A stretch of 64,000 bases of DNA, taken from contig NZ_JAJSOH010000014.1 of the NCBI RefSeq assembly GCF_021277265.1, positions 124,001 through 188,000 of the forward strand, given 5' to 3'. The first letter of the stretch is position 1, and the number at the start of each line of letters is the position of its first letter. This DNA comes from Kineosporia rhizophila. Lineage in GTDB: Bacteria > Actinomycetota > Actinomycetes > Actinomycetales > Kineosporiaceae. Positions 35,410 to 44,361 of the stretch are shown piece after piece. A program made the position numbers and the translations under genes. Below the pieces are notes generated by a model. That model was not told the origin of the DNA. It searched no databases and saw only the letters and a program-made list of their open reading frames with translations.

Positions 35410-37023
35410 ATGAAGAGTTACTGGCGTACTTTGGGGATCCCCGCAGTGGTGGTCGGGTGCCTGGTGGCCACCCCGTTCACCGCCAGTGCGGCCTCGTCGC
35501 AAGGAAAATCGGCCGAGGGTAAACCGACTCAGACCGAGAGTCGCCCCTTCCAGTACGTCCCGGCCGCCCAGAAGGCCCGGATGGCGAAGCAGGCTCCGCT
35601 GGTGAAGGCGGCCCAGCAGTTACGCGACGCCCTCGAAGGTGGCCGTCACGCCGGGTACACCGGAATCTCACTGACCGGTGACACCGTGAGTGTCTACTGG
35701 AAGGGAAAGGTGCCCACGAGCGTCCGTAAGCTCGTTTCCAGCACCGCGGCCGCCGAACTCCGGTCGGCCCGTTACTCGTTCACCGAGCTCAAGGCCGCCG
35801 AGAAGGAGGCGATCAAGTACATCGCCGCCCATGACGGCCCGGTCTTCGGCGTGCGGGTGCCCGCCGACGGCAGCGGCCTGGTGGCCCAGACGTCCTCGCC
35901 CCTGGGAACGGCTCGCGCCGCCACGTTCCGGGCCCGCGCGCTCGACGACTCGGCCGTGCAGATGAAGGTGGAGGTGGCCCCGGCGCCGCAGCCCACCGGC
36001 CGGGTCGACGACTATGCGCCCTACTACGGCGGTGGCCGGATCACGAATCCCGGCGGAGGTGGCTGTTCCACCGGTTTCGCGGTGCAGCGCAACAATGTTC
36101 AGTACCTGCTCACGGCCGGGCACTGCGGCTGGCCGGGCGGGACCTTCCTGAACGGCAACAGTTCCCGCACGGTCGGCACGGGAGACAGCGAACACGTGGC
36201 CCACGACATCATGCTGATCCGGGCCGGCTCGTCGGGGCGGATCTTCGACGGGGGCGGGCTGAAGCTGTACGAGGACCGCGGCCAGTTCACCAAGGCGGTG
36301 AGCGGCTGGAACGACGCCTTCCCCAACGAATGGGTCTGCCAGTCGGGGATGACCAGCGGCGCGCAGTGCAACATCCAGAACTCCAACGACTTCTCGTACA
36401 GCTACAGCTTCGCCGGGGAGACGTACACCGACCTGGTACTGGCCCACTCGCGCGGAGGCATCGGCTCCCGTCCGGGTGACAGCGGCGGACCGGTATTCAC
36501 CCTGGATGGCGCCAAAGTGACTGCCAAAGGCACGATCTCGGGCGGCAGCTCGTTCTACCCGATCAAGATCTCGTACAACGGCAAGTGCCTGGACGCCGAC
36601 GCCGGCAACCTGAACCGCGACGGCACCCGGATCCAGCTGTGGGACTGCAACAACTCCACGCAGCAGAACTTCGTGTTCCGCAACGACGGCACGATCCGCA
36701 GCGCCACCAACGACGGCTTCTGCCTGGACGCCGACCTGGCCACCATCGGTGGCAACGGCACCCGGATCCAGCTCTGGACCTGCAACGGCACCAACCAGCA
36801 GAAGTGGAAGTTCAACGGCTCGGTGGCCGGGCCGATCCAGTCGATCTACAACGGCCGCTGCCTGGACGGCGACCTCGGGCAGATCAACAACAACGGGGCC
36901 AAGGTGCAGCTCTGGGACTGCAACAACACCGCCCAGCAGGGCTGGGGCCCGCAGACCCGGATGCTCTACCAGGACTTCCGGACGGCCAACCGGGACTTCG
37001 GGATCACGGTGCTGACCCAGTAG
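35410..37023 (+). CDS. Secreted trypsin-like protease with inserted ricin-type lectin domain
   Basis: A 537-residue exported protein: signal peptide to about 27 (TASA/AS), a propeptide-like region (about 30-195), then a chymotrypsin-fold protease with the triad H238 (LLTAGHC), D266 (AHDIML) and S358 (RPGDSGGP). From about 386 to 513 there is a beta-trefoil with three repeats (GKCLDADAGN, GFCLDADLAT, GRCLDGDLGQ, each with QLWxCN), a ricin B-type sugar-binding domain. The final strand and helix of the protease (MLYQDFRTANRDFGITVL) follow the lectin, so the lectin appears to be an insertion, not a C-terminal tail. ATG 35410 has GGAGGG upstream. Confidence 0.88.
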   Translation: MKSYWRTLGIPAVVVGCLVATPFTASAASSQGKSAEGKPTQTESRPFQYVPAAQKARMAKQAPLVKAAQQLRDALEGGRHAGYTGISLTGDTVSVYWKGKVPTSVRKLVSSTAAAELRSARYSFTELKAAEKEAIKYIAAHDGPVFGVRVPADGSGLVAQTSSPLGTARAATFRARALDDSAVQMKVEVAPAPQPTGRVDDYAPYYGGGRITNPGGGGCSTGFAVQRNNVQYLLTAGHCGWPGGTFLNGNSSRTVGTGDSEHVAHDIMLIRAGSSGRIFDGGGLKLYEDRGQFTKAVSGWNDAFPNEWVCQSGMTSGAQCNIQNSNDFSYSYSFAGETYTDLVLAHSRGGIGSRPGDSGGPVFTLDGAKVTAKGTISGGSSFYPIKISYNGKCLDADAGNLNRDGTRIQLWDCNNSTQQNFVFRNDGTIRSATNDGFCLDADLATIGGNGTRIQLWTCNGTNQQKWKFNGSVAGPIQSIYNGRCLDGDLGQINNNGAKVQLWDCNNTAQQGWGPQTRMLYQDFRTANRDFGITVLTQ

Positions 37024-37822
37024 ACACGCTCGCGCCAAGAGGTGGTCCGGACGTCCGGACCACCTCTTCGTGCGAGCCGGTGGCCTCCAGCGGGTAGGTC
37101 AGGGCCGGGACCTTGACCTGGATCTTCTCGTTCCAGTGGCTGAACACGGCCCGGGTTCCGGCATCCACCGAGGCGACCAGTTCACCCGAGCCGTCGGCGG
37201 ACACGTACAGGGTGGCGCGCAGGTTCTTGCGCCGGATCCCGATCGTCTTCCGGCCGTCGAAGATCTTGCCCTTGACCTGGAGGAGGTTGCGCTGGTCGCT
37301 GGTCACGCCGATCAGGTCGTCGAGCAGGAACCCGAGGTCGAGCACGTCGAACGTGCCGCCCCAGTCGGGGTCGTGGTCCAGCGGAGCCTCCAGCCAACGG
37401 CCCCGCAGTTCGCGGCGTACCGCCTGGTCGTCCCCGGCCAGCTCGTCCAGCAGCGACGAGCTGGGCAGCAGGTACCCGATGTCGTCGACGACCTTGATCT
37501 TGAGCAGCCCGCCCGCCGGATCGGTCATCTCACCCCGGCCCTGGCCGTTGCGGCCCGCGCGCAGGTCGTACTCCTGGGGCCCGTCGCCCTCGTCGAAGCT
37601 GATCTGCACCTGGGCCGAGCGGGCCTCGGTGAAGTTCTGCTCGGCCAGCTCGAGGATCTCCCGCGGCTTCAGACCGGCGTACGGCTCGGCGGCGCCGGAC
37701 CGGAGCCTGGCTCTCGGCTGCGGATCGGGCGAACCGGTGCAGGCGGCCAGCACCAGTGCGGTGAGGGTCGCGGCAACTCCTCGGCGCAGCCGGGGCCGGA
37801 CTGCGGGCCGGGCGGTGGGCAT
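37004..37822 (-). CDS. LppX/LprG-like lipoprotein, second paralogue
   Basis: A 272-residue lipoprotein with lipobox LAAC at about residue 28 and the same domain as the gene at 34333-35145 (EPYAGLKPREILELAEQN, YVSADGSGELVASVD, HWNEKIQVKVP). Probably a lipid- or glycolipid-binding envelope protein. ATG 37822 is preceded by the 19-base box CCCAGCGAACGGATTCGCC shared with the paralogue; a longer frame to 37852 is less likely. Its C-terminal 25 residues have no counterpart in the paralogue and are encoded across a 32-base perfect palindrome; its stop overlaps the protease gene's end by 20 bases. Confidence 0.8.
   Translation of the reverse strand: MPTARPAVRPRLRRGVAATLTALVLAACTGSPDPQPRARLRSGAAEPYAGLKPREILELAEQNFTEARSAQVQISFDEGDGPQEYDLRAGRNGQGRGEMTDPAGGLLKIKVVDDIGYLLPSSSLLDELAGDDQAVRRELRGRWLEAPLDHDPDWGGTFDVLDLGFLLDDLIGVTSDQRNLLQVKGKIFDGRKTIGIRRKNLRATLYVSADGSGELVASVDAGTRAVFSHWNEKIQVKVPALTYPLEATGSHEEVVRTSGPPLGASVSTGSAP
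37037..37068. terminator. Perfect 32-base palindrome inside the second lipoprotein's last codons
   Basis: 37037-37052 and 37053-37068 are exact inverted repeats with no spacer, starting 14 bases after the protease stop. It probably terminates the protease transcript and encodes the segment EEVVRTSGPPL on the other strand. Confidence 0.7.
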
Positions 37823-37962
37823 GGCGAATCCGTTCGCTGGGCTCGGGGTCATCCTGAGCCTAAAGTTCCGGATGGGGCGGGGGAGGGGTTTTCGTCGGTC
37901 CTCCGGAACCGGCGTACCGAGCTGGGGGCCGTTTCGTGATGTGAGCTTCCCCGGCCGGTGCG

Positions 37963-38493
37963 ATGCTGCCCACCATGCCGATGAGCTCAGCTGAGGGTAA
38001 GGACTGGATTCACGACCGGATCGCCGGCCTGACTGCCGAGGGCGCGGTGACGGTGCTCGACATCGGCCCCGGCGTGGGCACCTACGCCAAGCTCCTGAAG
38101 GATCTGCCGATCGACCGGATCACCGGGATCGAGATCTACGAGCCCTACGTGACCACCTACCGCCTGCGCGACTACTACGACGAGATCGTGGTGGCGGACG
38201 CCCGCGAGGCCGACCTCCCGGCCGCCGACGTGGTGATCCTGGGCGACGTGGCCGAGCACATGAGCGAGCCGGATGCCCTGGCGCTGTGGGACAAGGCCCG
38301 CAAGGCGGCTCGCCGCGCGGTGTACCTGTCCATCCCGGTGGTGCACTACCCGCAGGGCGAGATCGAGGGCAACCCGCACGAGGTGCACGTGGTGGAGGAC
38401 TGGAACCACGAGCGCATCCTGGAGACGTTCCCCGGTATCGGGCGCTCGTGGACGGGGACCGAGGTCGGCGTCTACGAATGCCTCACCTCGTGA
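37963..38493 (+). CDS. SAM-dependent methyltransferase, first gene of a glycan cassette
   Basis: A 176-residue class I methyltransferase-fold protein: motif I VLDIGPGVGTYAKLL (about 31-45), acidic end of strand 2 in GIEIYEP, then VVADAREADLPAADVVILGDVAEHM. Small, close to the size of sugar or class-A methyltransferases in polysaccharide clusters. Three starts are possible (37963, 37975, 37981), all within six codons, with no clear ribosome site. The next gene overlaps its end. Its substrate is probably a sugar or glycan made by the three glycosyltransferases. Confidence 0.8.
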   Translation: MLPTMPMSSAEGKDWIHDRIAGLTAEGAVTVLDIGPGVGTYAKLLKDLPIDRITGIEIYEPYVTTYRLRDYYDEIVVADAREADLPAADVVILGDVAEHMSEPDALALWDKARKAARRAVYLSIPVVHYPQGEIEGNPHEVHVVEDWNHERILETFPGIGRSWTGTEVGVYECLTS

Positions 38494-39584
38494 GGCGCGA
38501 TCCCGTCCTCGACCGGCCCGTCGGCAGTTCGCCGCGGGTGCTGCAGATCCCCGGTGACCACCCCTACGTGCACCAGGTCTGCCCCAGTCCCTTCCGGTTC
38601 GAGGGTTCGCCCGGCGCGGTGCCCAGCCCGGCCCTGACCCCGCAGTGGCTGTCGCAGCACCGGGGCGAGTTCGACGTGGTGCACGTGCACTTCGGCTACG
38701 AGCACCTCGACGTGGACGAGATGCGGCACTGGATCATGCATTTGGGACGCCTGCGGGTCCCGTTGGTGCTCACGGTCCACGACCTGCGCAACCCGCACCA
38801 GGACACCCCCGAGGCCCACGACCGCCATCTGGACCTGCTGGTGCCCGCCGCGGCCGTGGTCCTGACCCTCACCGCGGGCGCGGCGGCGGAGATCCGCCGG
38901 CGCTGGGGCCGGCGGGCCCAGGTCGTGCCGCATCCGGCCATCTTCGACCGCAGCCTGCTGAGCCGGCGCCCGGCGCCCGGCCCGCAGAAGATCGTCGGCA
39001 TCCACCTGAAAGACCTGCGGCGCAACGTGGTCGGGCCCGACCAGGTGGTGCGGGCCGCGCTCAGCGGCGCGCAGGCGGCGGGGGCGCGGCTGCGGATCGA
39101 CCTGCACCCGGGGGTGCGGAACCGTCCGGAGCTGCAGCTGACCCGCAGCCTGGCCGAGCAGGGGTTGCTCGACCTGGTGGTCCACGAGCGCTTCAGCGAT
39201 GCCGACCTGGCCGGCTACCTGAAGGGCCTGCACACGTACGTCCTGCCCAACCGGTTCGGCACCCACTCGGGCTGGCTCGAGGCCTGCCGGGACACCGGCA
39301 CCCGGATCGTGGCGCCCTCCTGCGGCTACTACGCCGACCAGTGGGACGAGGTGCTCACCTACCAGCACGACGAGGTCACCGGGCTCCGCGCCGCATCGCT
39401 GACCCGGGCCGTTCGCCGGTCGCTGGAGGCCGGCCCGGTCCAGCCCGCGACCCCGGGCTTCCGGGCCGCACAGCTCCAGCAGGTGCAGGCGCAGCACGCC
39501 GACGTGTACCGGCGGGCCCACCGCCGTAAGACGCTGCCGGTGCGGGCCGTGGCGCTGCGCCAGACCGTCGGCGCGGTCGGATGA
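38478..39584 (+). CDS. GT-B glycosyltransferase
   Basis: A 368-residue protein with GT4-like GT-B architecture: an N-terminal domain with VVHVHFGYEHLD and LVLTVHDLRNPH, a middle link, and a C-terminal domain (IVGIHLKDLRRNVVGPDQVV, FSDADLAGYLKGLHTYVLPNRFGTHSGWLEACRDTGTRIVAPSCGYY). The start is ATG 38478 or GTG 38490; the latter overlaps the methyltransferase stop as GTGA. Its own stop overlaps the next gene (ATGA 39581-39584). Probably transfers a sugar in surface glycan assembly; donor and acceptor are unknown. Confidence 0.8.
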   Translation: MPHLVRRDPVLDRPVGSSPRVLQIPGDHPYVHQVCPSPFRFEGSPGAVPSPALTPQWLSQHRGEFDVVHVHFGYEHLDVDEMRHWIMHLGRLRVPLVLTVHDLRNPHQDTPEAHDRHLDLLVPAAAVVLTLTAGAAAEIRRRWGRRAQVVPHPAIFDRSLLSRRPAPGPQKIVGIHLKDLRRNVVGPDQVVRAALSGAQAAGARLRIDLHPGVRNRPELQLTRSLAEQGLLDLVVHERFSDADLAGYLKGLHTYVLPNRFGTHSGWLEACRDTGTRIVAPSCGYYADQWDEVLTYQHDEVTGLRAASLTRAVRRSLEAGPVQPATPGFRAAQLQQVQAQHADVYRRAHRRKTLPVRAVALRQTVGAVG

Positions 39585-40597
39585 CGAAACCAGCCGTCCA
39601 TCTGGTGGTGGGGCCGCCGGACCACGGCGTGGTGATCTTCGCGGACTGGCTGGCCCGGCAGACCGGCGGCCACCGCATCCACCTGCCGGGTCCGGAGGCT
39701 TTCGACGCCTCGGTGCTGGCCCGCATCCGCGAGCTCGGGGCCCCGGTGCACCTGCAGTACACCGAGGCCCTGTTCGGCCCGCACACCACCACGGCGGCGG
39801 CCGGGTTCGTGCGCCTGCGCTCGGCCCTGCCCGGACCGGTCGGGGTGACCTTGCACGACCTGCCCGATCCGGCCGACGAACCCGGCCGCTACCAGCGTCG
39901 TTCGGCCGGGTACCGCGAGGTGGCCCGGGCCGCGGACGTGGTCTGCGTGAGCAGCCGGCACGAGCTACGGCTGCTGAACCAGCTGGCCCCCGAGGTGACC
40001 AGCGCCCAGGTCATCCCCCTGCCGATGGCGGCCGACCCGGTGGTCGAACCGGCCGACAGGCCGCGGCCACGGCCGGAGGTGGCGGTCTTCGGGTTCATCT
40101 ACCCGGGCAAGGGGCACGCGGCCGTGCTGGGTGAGATGCGTGATCTGCCAGAGGGAATCGCGCTCACCGCGATCGGCCGCCTGGCCGACAACCACGCTGA
40201 CCTCGGGTCGGAGCTGACGGATGCCGCAGCCCGTTCCGGTCGTTCGTTCGCGGTAACGGGGTTCCTGCCCGAAGCGGAACTGCAGACCCGGCTGCGGCTG
40301 TCGGCGGTGCCAGTGGTTCCCGCCACCAACATCTCTGCCTCCGGTTCGCTCAACACCTGGATCGCTGCCGGCCGTCGCCCGCTGGTGGCGGAAGGCCCGT
40401 ACACCCGTGAGCTGGCCGAGGACTGCCCGGGCCTGCTCACCCTCTACCGCCCCGGTGAGTTCGCCGAGGCGGCCCGCGAGGTTCTGGCCGACGCCTCGAA
40501 GTCCTGGCTATTGCAGACCCCGCCGCCTGAGCGACACGAAAGTGCCGTGGCCGAAGCGTATCTGAACGTGTTCGCACCCGCAGGAGTGAGCTCTTGA
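39581..40597 (+). CDS. GT-B glycosyltransferase
   Basis: A 338-residue protein of the GT4-like type: acceptor domain with VHLQYTEALFG and VGVTLHDLPDP, donor domain with EVAVFGFIYPGKGHAAVLGEMRDL and VTGFLPEAELQTRLRLSAVPVVPATNISASGSLNTWIAAGRRPLVA. It is somewhat short, and the expected C-terminal ExxxxxxxE pair is not clear. It overlaps both neighbours by four bases, as part of a translationally coupled run. Confidence 0.78.
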   Translation: MTKPAVHLVVGPPDHGVVIFADWLARQTGGHRIHLPGPEAFDASVLARIRELGAPVHLQYTEALFGPHTTTAAAGFVRLRSALPGPVGVTLHDLPDPADEPGRYQRRSAGYREVARAADVVCVSSRHELRLLNQLAPEVTSAQVIPLPMAADPVVEPADRPRPRPEVAVFGFIYPGKGHAAVLGEMRDLPEGIALTAIGRLADNHADLGSELTDAAARSGRSFAVTGFLPEAELQTRLRLSAVPVVPATNISASGSLNTWIAAGRRPLVAEGPYTRELAEDCPGLLTLYRPGEFAEAAREVLADASKSWLLQTPPPERHESAVAEAYLNVFAPAGVSS

Positions 40598-41883
40598 TCG
40601 ACCATGCCCTGGTAGCTCCCCGCGGTGAGCTCGTGGTTCCCGGAAATCGCTGGGACCTGGCCGAGCGCCCGGCCGCGCAGTCGCCTGAGGTGAGTGTGGT
40701 GGTGCCCTACTACCAGGGCGCCGAGCAGTTGGCTCTGCTGCTGGAGGGCCTGCGGGGCCAGGACTTTCCGTCGGGGCGCTTCGAGGTGCTGGTGGCCGAC
40801 GACGGCTCTCCGGATCCTCTCGATCTGGGCCGGTTCGACACGTCCGGCTTGCGGGTGCGCGCGTTCCATCAGGAGGACAAAGGTTTCCGCGCGGCCGCGG
40901 CCCGCAATCTGGCTGCGGCCTCGGCCGAGGGGCAGGTGCTGTGCTTCCTCGATCAGGACACCATCCCTGAACCGAGCTATCTGAGCGCCATTTCGAGGCT
41001 TCCGGGACAGCTGCCGGACGCCCTCGTGGTCGGGCGGCGGGAACACGCCGACCTGGCCGGCTGGAATGCCGAGGGAGTGCGGGACTGGTTCAGCGGCAAG
41101 GGCCCGGCACCCGAGATCCTCACCGCGCCCGAGTGGCTCAGCCGGGAGTACCGGGACACGCGTGATCTGCTGGATGCCGGCGAGAACGGCTACAAGTACA
41201 TCATCAGTGCGGTCATGGCCTGCAGCACCGCGCTTTTCCGCGAGCTGGGCGGGTTCGACGAGTCGTTCCAGCAGTACGGCGGTGAGGACTGGGAGTTCGC
41301 GCACCGCGCCTGGAATGCGGGTGCCGTGCTGGCGCACGAGCCCAGGGCGGTGGCCTGGCACGACGGGCCGGACTGGGCGGGCCGTTCCACCCCCGAGAGC
41401 CGGCAGGCGATGAAGCAGGACGAAAAAGAGGCTCTGCTGCGCCGTATCCCGGAGTCGGAGGTCTGTGCCCGACCCGACCACCCCGCCAACCTGCTCCTGA
41501 CCTGGACGGGGCTCACCGACGTCCACAATCAGGCAGTTCAGGACGTCTTGGACCACTTGCGCGCCGCGCCCCTGAACATTGCCGTGCAGCAGAACGCGCA
41601 ATTCGGCCCGCAGGAGCAGAGCCGGGCCCGCTTCCAGGCCACCCTGCACGGAATGCCCGAAGATCCGGAACAGCTCACTGCCTCAATTGAAGACGCTCTT
41701 ACCTGGCTACGGCACTCGGGCGCCGGTGAGGTGCGGCTGGACGAACCGCGGCTCACGATCACGGCCACTCGCGCGCGGCGGCGCGCCGAACGCTGGCAGA
41801 ACAGCTTTCCGGGCCGGGATCTGCTCGACGACCTTTTCGGCCGCGTGGAGTTGGCCTCCCGGCTCCGGACCCGAACGGCGTAA
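40594..41883 (+). CDS. Family 2 glycosyltransferase (GT-A), galactosyltransferase type
   Basis: A 429-residue protein with a GT2 domain in the first 290 residues: SVVVPYYQGAEQLALLLEGLRGQ, donor-binding VADDGSPDP, DQDTIPEPSYL as the metal-binding DxD-like motif, and the galactosyltransferase-like segment GGFDESFQQYGGEDWEFAHRA with catalytic ED. The remaining 140 residues are not recognised. TTG 40594 overlaps the stop of the gene before (TTGA). This is the last gene in the cassette. Confidence 0.85.
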   Translation: MIDHALVAPRGELVVPGNRWDLAERPAAQSPEVSVVVPYYQGAEQLALLLEGLRGQDFPSGRFEVLVADDGSPDPLDLGRFDTSGLRVRAFHQEDKGFRAAAARNLAAASAEGQVLCFLDQDTIPEPSYLSAISRLPGQLPDALVVGRREHADLAGWNAEGVRDWFSGKGPAPEILTAPEWLSREYRDTRDLLDAGENGYKYIISAVMACSTALFRELGGFDESFQQYGGEDWEFAHRAWNAGAVLAHEPRAVAWHDGPDWAGRSTPESRQAMKQDEKEALLRRIPESEVCARPDHPANLLLTWTGLTDVHNQAVQDVLDHLRAAPLNIAVQQNAQFGPQEQSRARFQATLHGMPEDPEQLTASIEDALTWLRHSGAGEVRLDEPRLTITATRARRRAERWQNSFPGRDLLDDLFGRVELASRLRTRTA

Positions 41884-42048
41884 AGACCTCTGCGCTCGTG
41901 CTTACGCTGCCGTAGCGGATGCCGGGCGAACGGGTGACGGGATCGTCCGCGTGGCGTAGGCGGCCACGGTCTGTTCATGGGCGGCCACTGGCGGCCGACT
42001 GCCGTATTGGCCCGGAACCGCGGGGTTGCTGCGAAGGAAAGTAGACCC

Positions 42049-44361
42049 ATGGCCCAGGTGAGGGACGCGCTCTCGGCGCGGGCACGCGTCCTTGGGCCGG
42101 CGGCTGTGAGCCTGTCCGCTCTCATCGGGGTCGTTCTGTTCCCCGGAGCGACAGCGGTTTCCAGCGCCCGGGTCGCGATAGTCACCGCGGCCACCGCAGT
42201 GCTGGTGCAACGGTCGGCCCGCGGGCACAGCGGAGACCAGCGGGTGTGGACCTGGTTCGCCTGGGCGGGTTTCGCGCTCTCGACCGGGGCAGTGGCCGAC
42301 CTGCTGGTGCGGGTGTTGATCGGTACCTCGGCCGCCGCCCCCTACCTGTTCCCGGCCGGTGTGCTGGTCTCGTGTCTGCTGACGTACCAGGGACTGATCC
42401 TGTGGAACCGCAGCCGCACGGCCATCGCCGACCCGGGCGACGTGCTGAACGGCCTGAGCGCCACCCTGACCGTGGCCGCGCTGGGCAACCTGGCGCTGAT
42501 CGGGCTGCACGGCGACTGGCTGGAGAACCCGGCCGGGCCGTCGTCGTGGCTCTCGGTCCAGCTGCACCTGCTGTGCCTGGGAGCCGGCGTCGTGCTGGTC
42601 GGCACGGGGGCGTTCTTCGTGCAGAGCGGATCGGTGGCCAGAGACTGGCGGACCTGGCGGGGGGTGGCGGTGCTGCTGCTGGCCGTGGTCGGCACCGCGG
42701 TCTCTCCGTGCACCGGGCTCCTGCCCGAGTCGCTGGCCTGGTCGCAGTCGGTCGCCGGGGAGAACGTGTTCACCGTCGCCTGGGTGCTGCCGATCTCGGT
42801 GATGGCGCTGAACGCGCTGGCGCCCCCGCGGGTGGCCACGCCCCAGCCGGCCTCCGCCACCGAGGTCAACCAGGGGGCGCTGACCGTGCTGCTCGCCGCG
42901 CTGGCGGTGCTCCTGCTCAGCAGCCGGCTGGATCCCGGGCTGACCGGGGCCGCCGTGGTCCTGGCCGGCCTGGCCATTCTCGGCGCCGGGGCCCGGAGCG
43001 TGCACCTGGTGCGGGACCTGACCAACCTGGCCGTGCGCCGCCAGGAGGCCCTCACCGACGAACTCACCGGCCTGGCCAACCGCCGCGCGTTCACCCGGGA
43101 ACTGGCCGAGCGCACCCGCGCCGGGCGGCAGGCCTCGCTGCTGGTCATCGACCTGAACGACTTCAAGGACATCAACGACGGCCTCGGGCACGCCGCCGGT
43201 GACCAGGTGCTGGTCGCCACGGCCGAGCTGTTGCGGCAGGGCACCCCGGCCGGTGGCCTGACCGCGCGGCTGGGCGGCGACGAGTTCGCCGTGCTGCTGC
43301 CGGGCACCGTCACGGCCGACGCGGTGGCGGTGGCCTGGCGGCTGGCCGAGGCGGGCGAGCGCCGGTCGGTGGCCGTTCCGGTGGGGCTGAGCATCGGGGT
43401 GGCCAGCCGGGAGGCGACCTTCGGGACGGACCGGCTGATCGACGGCGAGGAGCTGCTGCGGCGGGCCGACGCCGCGATGTACGTGGCCAAGACCACCCGG
43501 GCCCAGGTCAGCGTCTACGACCAGGACCTGGACCGGCTGCGCCGCGACCAGAACCAGCTCACCCACGACCTGCTCGATGCCTTCGAGGGCGACCACGGGC
43601 TGCCTTTCGAGGTCTACTACCAGCCGCAGGTCTCGATGCACACCGGGCAGGTGGCCGGGGTGGAGGCGCTGGTGCGCTGGCAGCACCCCGAGCGCGGCCT
43701 GCTGGCCCCGGGACAGTTCCTCGAGCTGGTCGAGCGCAACGGCCGGATGCGCGAGCTCACCCAGTTCGTGGTCTGGAGCGCGCTGCGCGATGCGGCGGTC
43801 TGGGAGCGCACCGGGCTGAAGCCGCTGCGGGTGTCGGTGAACCTGTCGCCCAGCTGCCTGACCGACCCGGTGTTCCCGCTGATGCTCGACCAGATCGTTC
43901 AGGCCGGGGTGGAGCCCGGGGTGATCACCTTCGAGGTCACCGAGACCAGCCTGATGAAGGACCCGGAGCACTCGTTGCGGATCTGCGCGCTGATCGTTCA
44001 GGCCGGGTTCGGCCTGAGCATCGACGACTACGGCACCGGCTACTCCTCGCTGGCCTACCTGAGCGACCTTCCGGCCACCGAGCTGAAGATCGACCGGGCC
44101 TTCGTGTCGCGGATCCAGAGCGACGCGCGGGTGCGGGCGATCGTCTCCGGCACCGTGGACCTGGCCCACCAGCTGGGCCTGCGGATCGTGGCGGAAGGGG
44201 CCGAGCAGTCCGGGACCCTGGGCCTGCTGCGCGATCTCGGCTGCGACGAGGTGCAGGGCTACGTGTACAGCCCGCCGCTGCCGGCGGTGCAGCTGTACGC
44301 CTGGGTGCTGAATCAGGAGACGGCGCGCGGCTTCACCGACGACGAGGTGGTCAGGACCTAG
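42049..44361 (+). CDS. Multi-pass membrane GGDEF-EAL protein
   Basis: A 770-residue protein: about eight to nine membrane helices in residues 15-320, a GGDEF domain with ARLGGDEFAVLLPG but no RxxD I-site, and an EAL domain with EALVRWQHP, NLSPSCL, EVTETS, DDYGTGYSS, KIDRAF and AEGAEQ. Both active sites appear complete, so the net direction of c-di-GMP change is not predictable. ATG 42049 has GAAGGAAA nine bases upstream; the frame extends further without features. Its end overlaps the convergent AAA ATPase gene by four bases. The 165 bases upstream are non-coding with no clear signal. Confidence 0.9.
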   Translation: MAQVRDALSARARVLGPAAVSLSALIGVVLFPGATAVSSARVAIVTAATAVLVQRSARGHSGDQRVWTWFAWAGFALSTGAVADLLVRVLIGTSAAAPYLFPAGVLVSCLLTYQGLILWNRSRTAIADPGDVLNGLSATLTVAALGNLALIGLHGDWLENPAGPSSWLSVQLHLLCLGAGVVLVGTGAFFVQSGSVARDWRTWRGVAVLLLAVVGTAVSPCTGLLPESLAWSQSVAGENVFTVAWVLPISVMALNALAPPRVATPQPASATEVNQGALTVLLAALAVLLLSSRLDPGLTGAAVVLAGLAILGAGARSVHLVRDLTNLAVRRQEALTDELTGLANRRAFTRELAERTRAGRQASLLVIDLNDFKDINDGLGHAAGDQVLVATAELLRQGTPAGGLTARLGGDEFAVLLPGTVTADAVAVAWRLAEAGERRSVAVPVGLSIGVASREATFGTDRLIDGEELLRRADAAMYVAKTTRAQVSVYDQDLDRLRRDQNQLTHDLLDAFEGDHGLPFEVYYQPQVSMHTGQVAGVEALVRWQHPERGLLAPGQFLELVERNGRMRELTQFVVWSALRDAAVWERTGLKPLRVSVNLSPSCLTDPVFPLMLDQIVQAGVEPGVITFEVTETSLMKDPEHSLRICALIVQAGFGLSIDDYGTGYSSLAYLSDLPATELKIDRAFVSRIQSDARVRAIVSGTVDLAHQLGLRIVAEGAEQSGTLGLLRDLGCDEVQGYVYSPPLPAVQLYAWVLNQETARGFTDDEVVRT

